Positions 37,507-46,147 of a DNA stretch of 64,000 nt are shown here, piece by piece. Numbering within the stretch: position 1 is the stretch's first letter; each line of letters begins with the position of its first letter. The stretch comes from Amycolatopsis sp. NBRC 101858 (GTDB lineage Bacteria > Actinomycetota > Actinomycetes > Mycobacteriales > Pseudonocardiaceae): NCBI RefSeq assembly GCF_030269325.1, contig NZ_BSTD01000004.1, forward strand, positions 288,558 to 352,557, in the 5' to 3' direction. A model generated the notes under the pieces. That model was not told the DNA's origin and ran no database searches. It saw nothing but the letters and a program-made list of their open reading frames with translations. The position numbers and the translations under genes are program-made.

Positions 37507-37961
37507 CCGCGGCCGTCCGGGCCCGGCTCGGGACACTTCTGGGCGTCCTGCTTTCCGGGGAGCACCGGCGGCCCGCCGAGGAGCTCGTCCGGCAGCTGAC
37601 GGACCTCTACGGCGACGGACTGGCCCGCGTCGTCGCGATCCTGCGCGAGCAGGCTCCGGACCTGCTCGGCGCGATCGCCGCCGACGACGCCGTCACGGAC
37701 CTGCTCGCGCTGCACGACCTGCATCCCCTCGACGCGGCCACCCGGGTCCGCCGGGCCCTGGCCCGGGTCGGCGGCGACGTCGGGTACCTCGGCCTCGACG
37801 ACGGGGTCGTGCGCGTGTGGCTCGGCGGCGGGTGCTCGTCGGTGCCCCGGGCGACCGTCGAAGCCGCCGTCCGGGACGCCGCGCCGGAGCTCGCCGGCGT
37901 CGAGTTCGTCACCGCGCTCTACGAGATCGGCGTCGGACCGCCGGCCGGGCGGGCCTCATGA
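37503..37961 (+). CDS. NifU-C-domain-like protein, hydrogenase-associated
   Basis: A 152-residue protein. The C-terminal 75 residues have the NifU iron-sulphur scaffold outline, but the expected CxxC reads GGGCSSVPRATV: only the first Cys remains and Val replaces the second. The N-terminal half is helical and acidic. NifU-like genes accompany group 1h hydrogenase operons and are thought to assist cluster assembly; this copy probably cannot hold a cluster in the standard way. GTGA overlap with the small-subunit gene and ATGA overlap with the next gene show tight coupling. Confidence 0.78.
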   Translation: MTAAVRARLGTLLGVLLSGEHRRPAEELVRQLTDLYGDGLARVVAILREQAPDLLGAIAADDAVTDLLALHDLHPLDAATRVRRALARVGGDVGYLGLDDGVVRVWLGGGCSSVPRATVEAAVRDAAPELAGVEFVTALYEIGVGPPAGRAS

Positions 37962-38578
37962 GCGTCCACAGTGGATTCTTCCCGGCCGTGCGGCCCCGGG
38001 GCGCGGTCCGGCCGGAGCGGTGTGAGCTGTGCGGGACGCCGGTGGCCGCCCGCCACGGTCACGTGGTCGACACCGGCCGCCGCGGCCTGCTGTGTTCCTG
38101 CCGGGCGTGCTTCCTGCTGTTCACCCGGTGCGTGAGCGGGGAAGCGCGCTACCGCGCGGTGCCGGAGCGCTACCTGTGGGACCCCGGGCACCCGGTCGCC
38201 TGCCTCGACTGGCGCCGGCTCGACGTCCCGGCCGGGTTCGCGTTCGTCCTGCACCGCGGCACGCGCGTCACGGCGTTCCAGCCCGGCCCGGCCGGCGCCG
38301 TCGAGACCGTCCTGCCCCTCGACCTCTGGGCGGACCTCACGGCGGGCCACCCCCTGCTGGCGGCGGCGGAGCCGGAGGTCGAGGCGATCGTGTTCCGGGG
38401 GACGGACCGGATCACGGAGTGCTTCCTCGTCCCGGTCGACGCGTGCTACCGCCTGGTGGGCGCGGTCCGCCGGTCCTGGTCGGGGCCGGACGGCGGGCCG
38501 GAGATGCGCGCCCGCGTCGGCGAGCTGTTCGCGGAGATCCAGCGGCGAGCACGGCCGTTGTGCGGGGGCGCCGACTAG
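37958..38578 (+). CDS. DUF5947-like hydrogenase-associated protein
   Basis: A 206-residue protein resembling the DUF5947 proteins found in actinobacterial hydrogenase operons. The N-terminal third contains paired cysteines (CELCGTPV and CSCRACFLL) that could form a zinc or iron centre. The rest is a mixed alpha/beta domain of unknown role. It is translationally coupled to the NifU-like gene (ATGA). The association with hydrogenase maturation is from genomic context known for the family; the biochemical role is not established. Confidence 0.75.
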   Translation: MSVHSGFFPAVRPRGAVRPERCELCGTPVAARHGHVVDTGRRGLLCSCRACFLLFTRCVSGEARYRAVPERYLWDPGHPVACLDWRRLDVPAGFAFVLHRGTRVTAFQPGPAGAVETVLPLDLWADLTAGHPLLAAAEPEVEAIVFRGTDRITECFLVPVDACYRLVGAVRRSWSGPDGGPEMRARVGELFAEIQRRARPLCGGAD

Positions 38579-38587
38579 GCTGAACGG

Positions 38588-39268
38588 GTGGACGAGCCGA
38601 CCGCCCCGCGCATCCTCGTGATCGAGGACGCCGAAGCGATCCGCGTGCCGGTCGAGGCGGCGCTGACCACCGCCGGGTTCTCGGTGCGGGCGTGCGCCGA
38701 CGGCGCCGGGCTCGAAGCCGAGCTGGCCCGCGCGCGGCCCGACCTCGTCGTGCTGGACGTCATGCTGCCCGGCCGCGACGGCTTCGAGCTGCTGCGCGTC
38801 GTCCGGCGGCACTCGGCCGCCGGGGTGGTGATGCTGACCGCCCGCGACGGCGTCGAAGACCGGCTGCGCGGCCTGGGCGAAGGCGCCGACGACTACGTCG
38901 TGAAGCCGTTCGTGCTCGCCGAGCTCGTCGCGCGGGTGACCGCGGTGCTGCGCCGGACCGGCCGCACGCGGCCCACCATCGAGATCGGTGACCTGGTGGT
39001 CGACGTCGAGGGCGGCCGGGTCCGCTACGGCGCCGCCGACGTCGAGCTGACCTCGACCGAGTGGAAGCTGCTCGTGCACCTCGCCGAGCACCGCGACCGG
39101 GTGGTCTCCAAGACCCAGGTCCTGACCGCCGTGTGGGGCTACGGCGACTACGCGGCCAACCTCGTCGAGGTCAACGTGAGCGCGTTGCGCCGCAAGCTCG
39201 AAGCGCACGGCCCGCGCGTGCTGCACACGGTCCGCGGCCAGGGGTACGTCCTGCGCGGGGACCCGTGA
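38588..39268 (+). CDS. OmpR-family response regulator
   Basis: A 226-residue two-component regulator. The receiver domain has the phosphate acceptor D57 (VVLDVMLPG) and the conserved Lys in DDYVVKPF. The C-terminal winged helix carries LTSTEWKLLVHLAEH and VEVNVSALRRKL. The GTG start lies 9 bp after the DUF5947-like gene. The partner kinase follows with a GTGA overlap. Proximity suggests, but does not show, a link to the hydrogenase-like operon. Confidence 0.95.
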   Translation: MDEPTAPRILVIEDAEAIRVPVEAALTTAGFSVRACADGAGLEAELARARPDLVVLDVMLPGRDGFELLRVVRRHSAAGVVMLTARDGVEDRLRGLGEGADDYVVKPFVLAELVARVTAVLRRTGRTRPTIEIGDLVVDVEGGRVRYGAADVELTSTEWKLLVHLAEHRDRVVSKTQVLTAVWGYGDYAANLVEVNVSALRRKLEAHGPRVLHTVRGQGYVLRGDP

Positions 39269-40575
39269 CGGGCCTGCGGACGACGTCGCTGCGCCGCCGG
39301 GTCACCGTCACCGTGCTGGTCGTCCTGGCGGTCGTGCTGGTCGCCGTCGGGATCGTCGTCGACACGGTGTTCCGCGCGCAGGCCGAGCGGGACGTCAGTG
39401 CCGTCCTCACCGCGCGGGTGCAGCTGGCCCAGCAGCTGGCGAAGCAGAACGTGGCGCCGCAGAACCTGCTGCGGCGCTTGGAAACGCGTGGGGTGCGGGC
39501 CTCGCTGGCGTTGCCGGACGGGACGTTCCTCGGCGCGGCCGACCTGCCGCCGGACGCCCGGATCCGGCAGGTGCGGGCGACGTTGTCCGGTCCGGCGCGG
39601 ATCGACGGCGCGAAGCTGACGCTCACCGCCGACGAGTCGCTGGTGGCGGCGGCCGAGCAGAGCCTGCGGTGGGTCCTGCTCGGCACCGGGCTGGGCGCGC
39701 TGCTCGTCGCCGCGGTCGCGTTGCTGCTGGCCGTGCGGTTCGCGCTCGCGCCACTGGACGCGATGACGCGGCTGGCGCGCACGATCGTCTCCGGCGGGCG
39801 CGGGGGCCGGCTCGCGCCGGAGCGGACCGGCACCGAGCTGGGCCGGGCGGCGGCCGCGTTCGACTCCGCGCTCGACGCCCTCGAAGGCGCCGAGCGGGCC
39901 GCGCGGGCGTCGGAGGAGCGCACACGGCGGTTCGTCGCGGACGCGGCCCACGAGCTGCGGACGCCGCTGGCCGGGGTGCAGGCGGCGGCCGAGGCGTTGC
40001 TGCAGCAGCCGGCCGACACGCCCGCGGACCAGCGGGAGCGGCTGCAGCTGCTGGTGGTCCGGGAGTCGCAGCGGGCCGGCAAGCTGGTCGCCGACCTGCT
40101 GGACCTGGCCCGGCTCGACGCGGGCGCGGAGCTCGAGCGGGCCCCGGTGCCGCTGCTCGAGCTGGTGCGCACGCAGGCCGAGCAGGTGCGGCTGACCGCC
40201 CCGGACGTCGTGGTCGAGGTCTCCGGGCCGGACACACGGGTGCTCGGCGACCGCGCGCGGCTCACGCAGATCGTGGCGAACCTGACGGGCAACGCGGTGC
40301 GCGCGATGGACGGCCGGGGGACGCTCACCGTCGAGGTCACCGCGGACGGGATCACGGTGACCGACACGGGCCCGGGCGTGCCGGGGCCGGACCGGGAGCG
40401 GATCTTCGACCGCCTGGTCCGCCTCGACGCGGCCCGCGGCGGTGCGGGCGGGTCCGGCCTGGGGTTGCCGATCGCCCGCGGCTTCGCCCGAGCCCACGGC
40501 GGCGACCTGTGGTGCGAGGCCGCGCCGGGCGGGGGAGCGCGGTTCCGGCTGGCGGGGTTGCCGCCGGCCGTGTGA
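39265..40575 (+). CDS. Two-component sensor histidine kinase
   Basis: A 436-residue membrane kinase: first transmembrane span about 16-34, an extracytoplasmic loop of roughly 100 residues, second span about 133-155, then HAMP, dimerisation helix with H229 in AHELRTPLAG, and an ATPase domain with an N-box NLTGNAVRAM, DTGPGVPG and GGSGLGLPIA. Pairs with the preceding response regulator (4-nt overlap). The 3' end of the gene lies inside a three-copy 64-bp tandem repeat, so its last ten residues come from the first repeat unit. Confidence 0.95.
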   Translation: MTGLRTTSLRRRVTVTVLVVLAVVLVAVGIVVDTVFRAQAERDVSAVLTARVQLAQQLAKQNVAPQNLLRRLETRGVRASLALPDGTFLGAADLPPDARIRQVRATLSGPARIDGAKLTLTADESLVAAAEQSLRWVLLGTGLGALLVAAVALLLAVRFALAPLDAMTRLARTIVSGGRGGRLAPERTGTELGRAAAAFDSALDALEGAERAARASEERTRRFVADAAHELRTPLAGVQAAAEALLQQPADTPADQRERLQLLVVRESQRAGKLVADLLDLARLDAGAELERAPVPLLELVRTQAEQVRLTAPDVVVEVSGPDTRVLGDRARLTQIVANLTGNAVRAMDGRGTLTVEVTADGITVTDTGPGVPGPDRERIFDRLVRLDAARGGAGGSGLGLPIARGFARAHGGDLWCEAAPGGGARFRLAGLPPAV

Positions 40576-40737
40576 GTGGCCGGGCTGGTCAGGCGAGCAA
40601 GCCGGCATGCGGCTGGCCGGGCTGCTGCCGGCCGTGTGAGTCGCCGGGCTGGTTGGGCGAGCAGATCGGCATCCGGCTGGCCGGGTTACCGCCGGCCGCG
40701 TGAGCGGCCGGGCTCGTCAGGCGAACAGGCCGGCCAT
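40546..40737. repeat. Three tandem 64-bp repeats spanning the kinase 3' end
   Basis: Units start at 40546, 40610 and 40674, each beginning CGGCTGGC and containing GCCGGCCG(T/C)GTGAG. The first unit encodes the C-terminus and stop of the kinase; the last runs into the 3' end of the convergent DUF1501 gene. Copies differ at scattered positions, so the duplication is not recent. The unit is not a multiple of three, and copies two and three are non-coding relics. Confidence 0.85.
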
Positions 40738-41934
40738 GCGTCCGCTGTGGCCCGGCAGCACCTTGCCCGCGTCCGTCGCCAGCACCTCCTCGACCAGGCT
40801 CGCGTAGACGTCCCGGAAGTCCGTGGTCAGCTTCAGGTCGCCGTCGTCGAGGTCGGTCAAGCTCGGCTCCGCGCCGTGGAAACCGCCCTTCACGCGCGGC
40901 CCCAGGACGAACACCGGGCCCGCCGTGCCGTGGTCGGTGCCCTGGCTCGCGTTGGCCGTCACCCGGCGGCCGAACTCCGAATACACCAGCACCGTCGCCT
41001 GCTTGCCGCGGTCGGTCTTCGCCAGCCGCTGGGCGAACGGGGTCAGCGCGCCGTCCAGCTCGGTCAGCAGGCGCTGCTGGGTGCCGCGTTCGTCGGCGTG
41101 CGTGTCGAACCCGCCCAGCGACACCGAATACACCCGCGACGGCACGCCCGCTTCGATCAGCCCGGCCACGACGTCGAGCTGCGCCGCCAGCTCTCCCTTG
41201 CGGGGCTGGGTCTTCCCCTTGTCCTTTGTGGACCCGCCCAGGGTGGCGACCGCCCGGTGCAGGTCGTTCACCGACCGCGCCGCGCGCGCCTGCCAGAACC
41301 CCTCGCCGGCCTGCGCGGTGCCCAGCCCCTCGAACGCCTTGCCCAGCGCGCCTTCCGGCAGCTTCAGCCCGCCGACCGGCAGCGACGCGGCGGCGGTCCG
41401 CTCCCCGGCCAGCATCGGCGGCAGCACCGGGTCGACCGACACCGCGCGCAGCGGGTCGTCGCCGGTGGCGTCCAGCCAGCGGCCGAGCCAGCCGGTCGGC
41501 ACCGACGTCTCCGGCGACGCGGTCTGCCAGATCGCCATCGACCGGAAGTGGCTGTGGTCCGGCTTCGGGTAGCCGACCCCGCGCAGCACGGCCAGCTGCC
41601 CGCCGTCCCAGAGGCTCTTGAAGCCCTTCATACCCGGGTTGAGGCCGAGGCCTTCGCCGAGGTCGAGCACCTCTTCGGGTTTGTACGCCAGCTCGGACCG
41701 GGCGTTGATGTAGGCGGAGTCGCTCGCCGGGACGACCGTGTTGAGCCCGTCGTTGCCGCCGTAGAGCGTGACGACGACGAGCACGCCCGCGTCCGGGTCG
41801 AGCGGGTTCTCCCCGGCCGCCGACATGAGGTGGCCCCAGTCGACCTGGGTGGCCCCGGCGGCGAGCGCCGCCGCGGCCGTCACGCCGGTCGCCGTGAGGA
41901 ACCGGCGTCGGTTCACCTGCTGCACGATCGTCAC
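40717..41934 (-). CDS. DUF1501-family Tat-exported protein
   Basis: A 405-residue protein of the DUF1501 family, sulfatase-like in fold. A twin-arginine signal (VNRRRFLTATGVTAAAALAAG) starts it. Typical segments are LYGGNDGLNTVVP, FDTHADERGTQQ and FGRRVTANASQGTDHG. The GTG start overlaps the stop of the upstream DUF1800 gene by four bases. DUF1800 and DUF1501 genes are paired across bacteria; their joint role is not established, although cell-surface functions have been suggested. Confidence 0.92.
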   Translation of the reverse strand: MTIVQQVNRRRFLTATGVTAAAALAAGATQVDWGHLMSAAGENPLDPDAGVLVVVTLYGGNDGLNTVVPASDSAYINARSELAYKPEEVLDLGEGLGLNPGMKGFKSLWDGGQLAVLRGVGYPKPDHSHFRSMAIWQTASPETSVPTGWLGRWLDATGDDPLRAVSVDPVLPPMLAGERTAAASLPVGGLKLPEGALGKAFEGLGTAQAGEGFWQARAARSVNDLHRAVATLGGSTKDKGKTQPRKGELAAQLDVVAGLIEAGVPSRVYSVSLGGFDTHADERGTQQRLLTELDGALTPFAQRLAKTDRGKQATVLVYSEFGRRVTANASQGTDHGTAGPVFVLGPRVKGGFHGAEPSLTDLDDGDLKLTTDFRDVYASLVEEVLATDAGKVLPGHSGRMAGLFA

Positions 41935-43229
41935 CCGCTCACTGCGTATTCGGGGGCACAAGCGGCCACTGTGGACAGTTGACGCGGGTTGCCGGCGACC
42001 CCCGCGAGCGCGGCGCGGGTCCGGTCGGACCAGGCGTCGACGCCGAGGAGGTCCCCGATCGCGGCGACCTTGTCGCGCGCCTTCGTCACCGCGCCGAGGT
42101 CGGCGTGCGCGGTGACCTGCTGCGCGAGGTGCAGCCGCGCGACTCCGGCGGACGTCGTCAGCCAGGCGCCGCCCGCCGCCCAGCCCCCGACGCTGGGTGG
42201 CTGGAACGGCACCTGGCCCATCCCGCGCAGCCCGGTCAGCAGCTGCGCGCGGGTCTTGTCGTCGAGCTTCGCCGGACGGACACCGAGCGCGCGCAGCAGC
42301 CCGGCCAGCCACTCGACCGGCTGCTTGACCAGCGACGTCGCGCTGTCGTGGAACGCCGGTTCGTCGGTGACCGCGCGCAGCAGCGCCCGGAGGTCGCGAC
42401 GGCTCCCGTAGGCGGCGACGAGCCGGTTGAGGGCGTCCGCGGACGGCGGGGTCGCGGACACGAGCCGGAACCACACGCGGCCCACGACGAACCGCGCCGA
42501 GTCGGGCCGGCCGAGCACGAGGTCGGTGAACGACTCCGCGTCGAAGTCGCCGCTCGCGCCGAGGATCTTCTTGACGCCGTCGTCGTGGCGCTTGGCGACC
42601 AGTTGCGCGCCGTCGGCGTCGCGCTTCGCGGACCAGCCGGTGAGCGCCCGCGCGGCTTCCCGGACGTCGTCCTCGGTGTAGTGCCCGACGCCGAGGGTGA
42701 ACAGCTCCATGAACTCGCGGGCGAGGTTCTCGTTGGGCTTGCCCGCCTTGTTGCTGTTGCCGTCGAGCCACAGGAGCATCGCCGGGTCGACCACCATCGC
42801 GCGGGCCAGGTCGGTGAAGCTGCCGAGGGCGTGCTCGCGCTGGGTCCGGTTCTGCGCGAGCATCAGCCGCGGGCTGCGGACCTTCTGTTCACTGGTGGCG
42901 AAGTGCCCGTGCCAGAACCAGGTGAGCCGTTCCACCGACGCGACGTCGGCGGCGGCCATCCGGTCCAGCCACCAGCCGGCGGCCTGCGTCGCCTGGGCCT
43001 GCACCTGCTTCCTCGCCTGCTGCTTCGCGGCCTGGTCGGCGTTCTTGCCGGGCTTGTCCGGCGGCGGGCCGAGGTCGGGCATCGGCGTCGCTTCCGCCCC
43101 GGCGTCGGGGCCGGTGCCGAGCAGCCGGTCGCGGGTCTCGGCGAAGCCCCGGTCGAGTTCCCCGGGCCGGGGCCCGAAGCCGAGCCGGTCGTGCAGCCGC
43201 CGGACGGCCGCGCGTTCGGAGAGGACCAT
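41931..43229 (-). CDS. DUF1800-family protein
   Basis: A 432-residue protein of the DUF1800 family. The start is the ATG at 43229, giving the typical N-terminus LSERAAVRRLHDRLGFGP. Hallmarks are RLTWFWHGHFATSEQK, NENLAREFMELFTLGVGHYT and the C-terminal QPPSVGGWAAGGAWL. No signal peptide is visible. It is upstream of and coupled to the DUF1501 gene. An insertion rich in Lys, Gln and Ala lies near residue 60-85. Confidence 0.92.
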   Translation of the reverse strand: MVLSERAAVRRLHDRLGFGPRPGELDRGFAETRDRLLGTGPDAGAEATPMPDLGPPPDKPGKNADQAAKQQARKQVQAQATQAAGWWLDRMAAADVASVERLTWFWHGHFATSEQKVRSPRLMLAQNRTQREHALGSFTDLARAMVVDPAMLLWLDGNSNKAGKPNENLAREFMELFTLGVGHYTEDDVREAARALTGWSAKRDADGAQLVAKRHDDGVKKILGASGDFDAESFTDLVLGRPDSARFVVGRVWFRLVSATPPSADALNRLVAAYGSRRDLRALLRAVTDEPAFHDSATSLVKQPVEWLAGLLRALGVRPAKLDDKTRAQLLTGLRGMGQVPFQPPSVGGWAAGGAWLTTSAGVARLHLAQQVTAHADLGAVTKARDKVAAIGDLLGVDAWSDRTRAALAGVAGNPRQLSTVAACAPEYAVSG

Positions 43230-43335
43230 GCCCCCGATCCTGCGGCGCGCGGCGTCGCCGCGGTGGGCGGGCGGGCGTTTCTTAAGCCGATCCACAGCCA
43301 CCCCGGCCGGCGGGCGAGGCCGTAAGGTCGTCGTC

Positions 43336-43842
43336 GTGACGCCTTCTCCCGATCCACCACTCGCCCCGGACGAGCAGGTCGCCGCCGGCGGCGAACGCGA
43401 GGTGCTGGAGACGTTCCTGGACCTGTACCGGGCCATCGTCGTCCGCAAGGTGTCGGGCCTGCCCGCGGAAGCGGCGCGCCGGCGGCTGGTGCCGTCGTCG
43501 ACGACGCTCGCCGGGCTCGTGCGGCACCTGGCGTCGGTCGAGCGGGAGTGGTTCGGCGGGGTCCTGGCCGAGCGGCCCGTGGCCGGCGCGGCGGGCGACG
43601 GCTGGAACGTCGACGACGTGACCGACGTCGAGACCCTCGTCGCGGACTACGAACGCGCCTGTGCGGAGTCCCGGCGTGTGGCCGCGCGGTTCGCGCTCGA
43701 CGGCACTGTGCCGATGCCCCGGCTCGGCCGCGTGTCGCTGCGGTGGATCTACGTCCACCTCATCGAGGAGACCGCGCGGCACGCCGGGCACGCGGACATC
43801 CTCCGCGAGCAGGTCGACGGCGCCACCGGCTTCGACGGGTGA
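43336..43842 (+). CDS. DinB/DUF664-family protein
   Basis: A 168-residue four-helix-bundle protein of the DinB/DUF664 type. Metal-binding His residues are expected at STTLAGLVRHLASVEREW and in the C-terminal YVHLIEETARHAGHAD, both present. Some relatives are mycothiol- or bacillithiol-dependent transferases. The GTG start at 43336 lacks a strong ribosome site. It is followed at once by a second DinB-like gene. Confidence 0.85.
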   Translation: MTPSPDPPLAPDEQVAAGGEREVLETFLDLYRAIVVRKVSGLPAEAARRRLVPSSTTLAGLVRHLASVEREWFGGVLAERPVAGAAGDGWNVDDVTDVETLVADYERACAESRRVAARFALDGTVPMPRLGRVSLRWIYVHLIEETARHAGHADILREQVDGATGFDG

Positions 43843-43853
43843 CGGGGGAACGG

Positions 43854-44309
43854 ATGCGGATCAGCGACGAGGACTACCTGTGGTTCGCCGGCCGGGCCCT
43901 GGACGGGATGGCGGCGATCCTCGCGGAGCTCGGCGACGAGCGGGCCAACCGGCGGCCACCCCTGCCCGGGGCGAACACGCCCTACGCCATCGTCACGCAC
44001 TGCCTCGGCGTGCTCGAGTTCTGGGCCGGCTCGCTCGTCGCCGGCCGCGTGGTGCACCGCGACCGCGACGCCGAGTTCACGGCGTCGGGCCCTGTGCGGG
44101 AGCTGATCGAGCGGGTCGCCGTCGCCCGGGAACAGCTGCACGCCGACCTGAAGGCGGCCGAACCCGCCGCACCGCTGCGCGCACCGGCGCCCGCCAAGTA
44201 CGCGGACACCCCGGCGGGCCGCTCGCAAGGGGGCGCGCTGCAGCACGTCTACGAAGAGCTGGCGCAGCACCACGGCCAGCTCGAGCTGACCCGCGACATC
44301 CTCCGCTAG
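43854..44309 (+). CDS. Second DinB-like protein
   Basis: A 151-residue DinB-fold protein. The ATG at 43854 is preferred because GGGGGAA precedes it; the GTG at 43839 overlapping the preceding stop is an alternative. The metal-ligand pattern is visible as IVTHCLGVLEFW and LAQHHGQLELTRD, typical of DinB_2/DUF664 members. It is probably co-transcribed with the previous gene. Substrate unknown; a thiol-dependent transferase is a family possibility. Confidence 0.82.
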   Translation: MRISDEDYLWFAGRALDGMAAILAELGDERANRRPPLPGANTPYAIVTHCLGVLEFWAGSLVAGRVVHRDRDAEFTASGPVRELIERVAVAREQLHADLKAAEPAAPLRAPAPAKYADTPAGRSQGGALQHVYEELAQHHGQLELTRDILR

Positions 44310-44908
44310 AGGCGGTCGGCGAGCGTCTGCGCCAGGGTGGCGTAGACGTCGTCGCGGTGCTTGCGCAGGTAGAGGTACACGGTCCGGTTCTGGCCGTGGC
44401 TCCGCTTGCCGGTCATGACGAGGGCGTCGCCGGTGGTCACGGCGCAGAAGAACGCGCCGTCGCCGATTCCGGGGAGCGGCGTCACCGGCCCGGTGCAGTC
44501 CTTCTTGGAGTTCGCCATCGTCTTGGCCGGGGTGGAGCGGGGCGAGGCGATGATCCACAGATCGAGCAGCCACGGGGACACGTACTTGCCTTCGTAGCGG
44601 CACTGGAACTGGGTGCCGGGTACGAAGGTCGGGTCCGGCGGCTTCTCGGTCATGATGATGTCCTCGCTCGTTCCGAGCACCCGCTGCAGCTCCGCGGTAC
44701 CGAGGAACGGGCAGGCCGCGGTGACCTTCGCGGGCGATGCCGGCGGCGTGAACGCCGGCGTGGACGGCTTCGGAGTGGTCACCGCGGTCGTGACCGGCCG
44801 GGTGGTCGTCGGCGTCTTCGAGGTGGCCGGCAGCGGCGGCGCGAGGGGCGTGCAGGCGGTGCAGGTCAGTGCCAGAACGGCCGCGAGCGCGGCCCCGGAT
44901 CTCCCCAT
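44306..44908 (-). CDS. DUF3558-like lipoprotein
   Basis: A 200-residue lipoprotein: signal with ALTCTAC, lipidated at C19 (CTAC), then a Pro/Thr-rich spacer of about 40 residues and a compact domain with four Cys that may pair (AACPFL, FQCRY, KDCTG, FFCAV). This is the layout of DUF3558 lipoproteins abundant in Pseudonocardiaceae and mycobacteria. Role unknown, extracytoplasmic. It overlaps the convergent DinB-like gene by four bases. Confidence 0.8.
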   Translation of the reverse strand: MGRSGAALAAVLALTCTACTPLAPPLPATSKTPTTTRPVTTAVTTPKPSTPAFTPPASPAKVTAACPFLGTAELQRVLGTSEDIIMTEKPPDPTFVPGTQFQCRYEGKYVSPWLLDLWIIASPRSTPAKTMANSKKDCTGPVTPLPGIGDGAFFCAVTTGDALVMTGKRSHGQNRTVYLYLRKHRDDVYATLAQTLADRL

Positions 44909-45169
44909 TTCGCCAATCTAGCCCCAAAGCGGCGCTTCACCGAGGGGCCCGGTGCCGACGAGCACGAGCGCGCCGCTGGTGAGCTCGACCGGGGTGCCGG
45001 CGTGGCACGGTGGCGAGCACCGCGCACCCCGCCGCCATCGCGGACGCGGTTGCGCCGGAGCTCGTGACCCGCGGGCGGCGTACTCTCGGACCGTGCAGAT
45101 GCCGACACGGCGCGACAGCGAGCCCGTTCGCGGTCACGGATGCCGGCGGCCGGCCGCGGAGCGCGGGTC

Positions 45170-46138
45170 ATGACCGCCGACCCGGTGACCGCCCGCGGGG
45201 GCCACGACCACGCCGCCGTCCGCTACGGCTCCGACGCCGAACTGGTCGCCGTCGCCGTCCCGTTCCTCGAAGCCGGCCTGGCCGCGGGGCAGCCGACCCT
45301 CGTCTCCCTCGACCCGGACCGGACCGAGCTGGTGCGACGGGCCCTGCCGCCGTCGGCGGAGGTGCAGTACCTCGCGCCCGGCGACGTCTACGCGCGGCCC
45401 GCCGCCACGATCAGGTCCTACCGCGAGCTGATGGCCGGGTTCGTCGCCGAGGGTGCCCGGGAGATCCGCGCGCTGGGCGAGCTTCCGCGCGTCGAGATCG
45501 ACACGTCGTGGGACTGGTGGGCCCGCTACGAAGCCGCGGTCAACCACGCCTACGACGACTTCCCGTTGCGCAGCATCTGCGCCTACGACACGCGGACCAC
45601 CCCGCGCCACGTGCTCGACGACGTCGCCCGCACGCACCCGTTCCTCGCCTCGCCCGGCGGCGGGCGCCTCGGCAACGACGGTTTCGTCGACCCGCGCGCC
45701 TTCCTGGCCGGCTCGCGGCCGATGACGCCGCACCCGATCCAGCACACCGCCCCGCTCGCCGAGCTCGTCGACCCGCAGCCGTCGGCGGCCCGGCGCGCGG
45801 TCCTCGACCTCGCCAAGACCGACCTGCCCGCCGCCGAGATCGACGACCTCGTGCTGGCGGTCAGCGAGATCGTCGACAACGCGTTGCGCCACGGCCGGCC
45901 GCCGGTCGAGCTGCGGATCTGGGCGGACGCCGACCACGTGGTCGTGACCGTGCACGACACCGGCGAAGGCCCCGGCGACCCGTTCGCCGGCCTGCTCCCG
46001 GCCGGCCGCCACATCGGCGGCCGCGGGCTGTGGATCGCGCACCAGGTCTGCGGCCAGGTGACCCTCCACCGCGACGAGACGGGCTTCACCGCCCGTCTCA
46101 CCATGGGGAACGCCTGGCTCCGCCGCGCGGCGGACTGA
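45170..46138 (+). CDS. MEDS-HATPase anti-sigma regulatory protein
   Basis: A 322-residue cytoplasmic regulator with the same plan as the one at 34.9 kb: a MEDS domain (about 13-190; HAAVRYGSDAELVAVAVPFL and CAYDTR) and a C-terminal RsbW-like ATPase. Here all ATP motifs are present: VLAVSEIVDNALRHG (N-box), HDTGEG (G1) and GGRGLWIAHQV (G2). It probably acts as an anti-sigma or switch kinase for a SigB/F-type factor, such as the one at 11.2 kb; the pairing is inferred. GGAG lies nine bases before the ATG. No partner gene is adjacent. Confidence 0.88.
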   Translation: MTADPVTARGGHDHAAVRYGSDAELVAVAVPFLEAGLAAGQPTLVSLDPDRTELVRRALPPSAEVQYLAPGDVYARPAATIRSYRELMAGFVAEGAREIRALGELPRVEIDTSWDWWARYEAAVNHAYDDFPLRSICAYDTRTTPRHVLDDVARTHPFLASPGGGRLGNDGFVDPRAFLAGSRPMTPHPIQHTAPLAELVDPQPSAARRAVLDLAKTDLPAAEIDDLVLAVSEIVDNALRHGRPPVELRIWADADHVVVTVHDTGEGPGDPFAGLLPAGRHIGGRGLWIAHQVCGQVTLHRDETGFTARLTMGNAWLRRAAD

Positions 46139-46147
46139 ACCCCCGGC

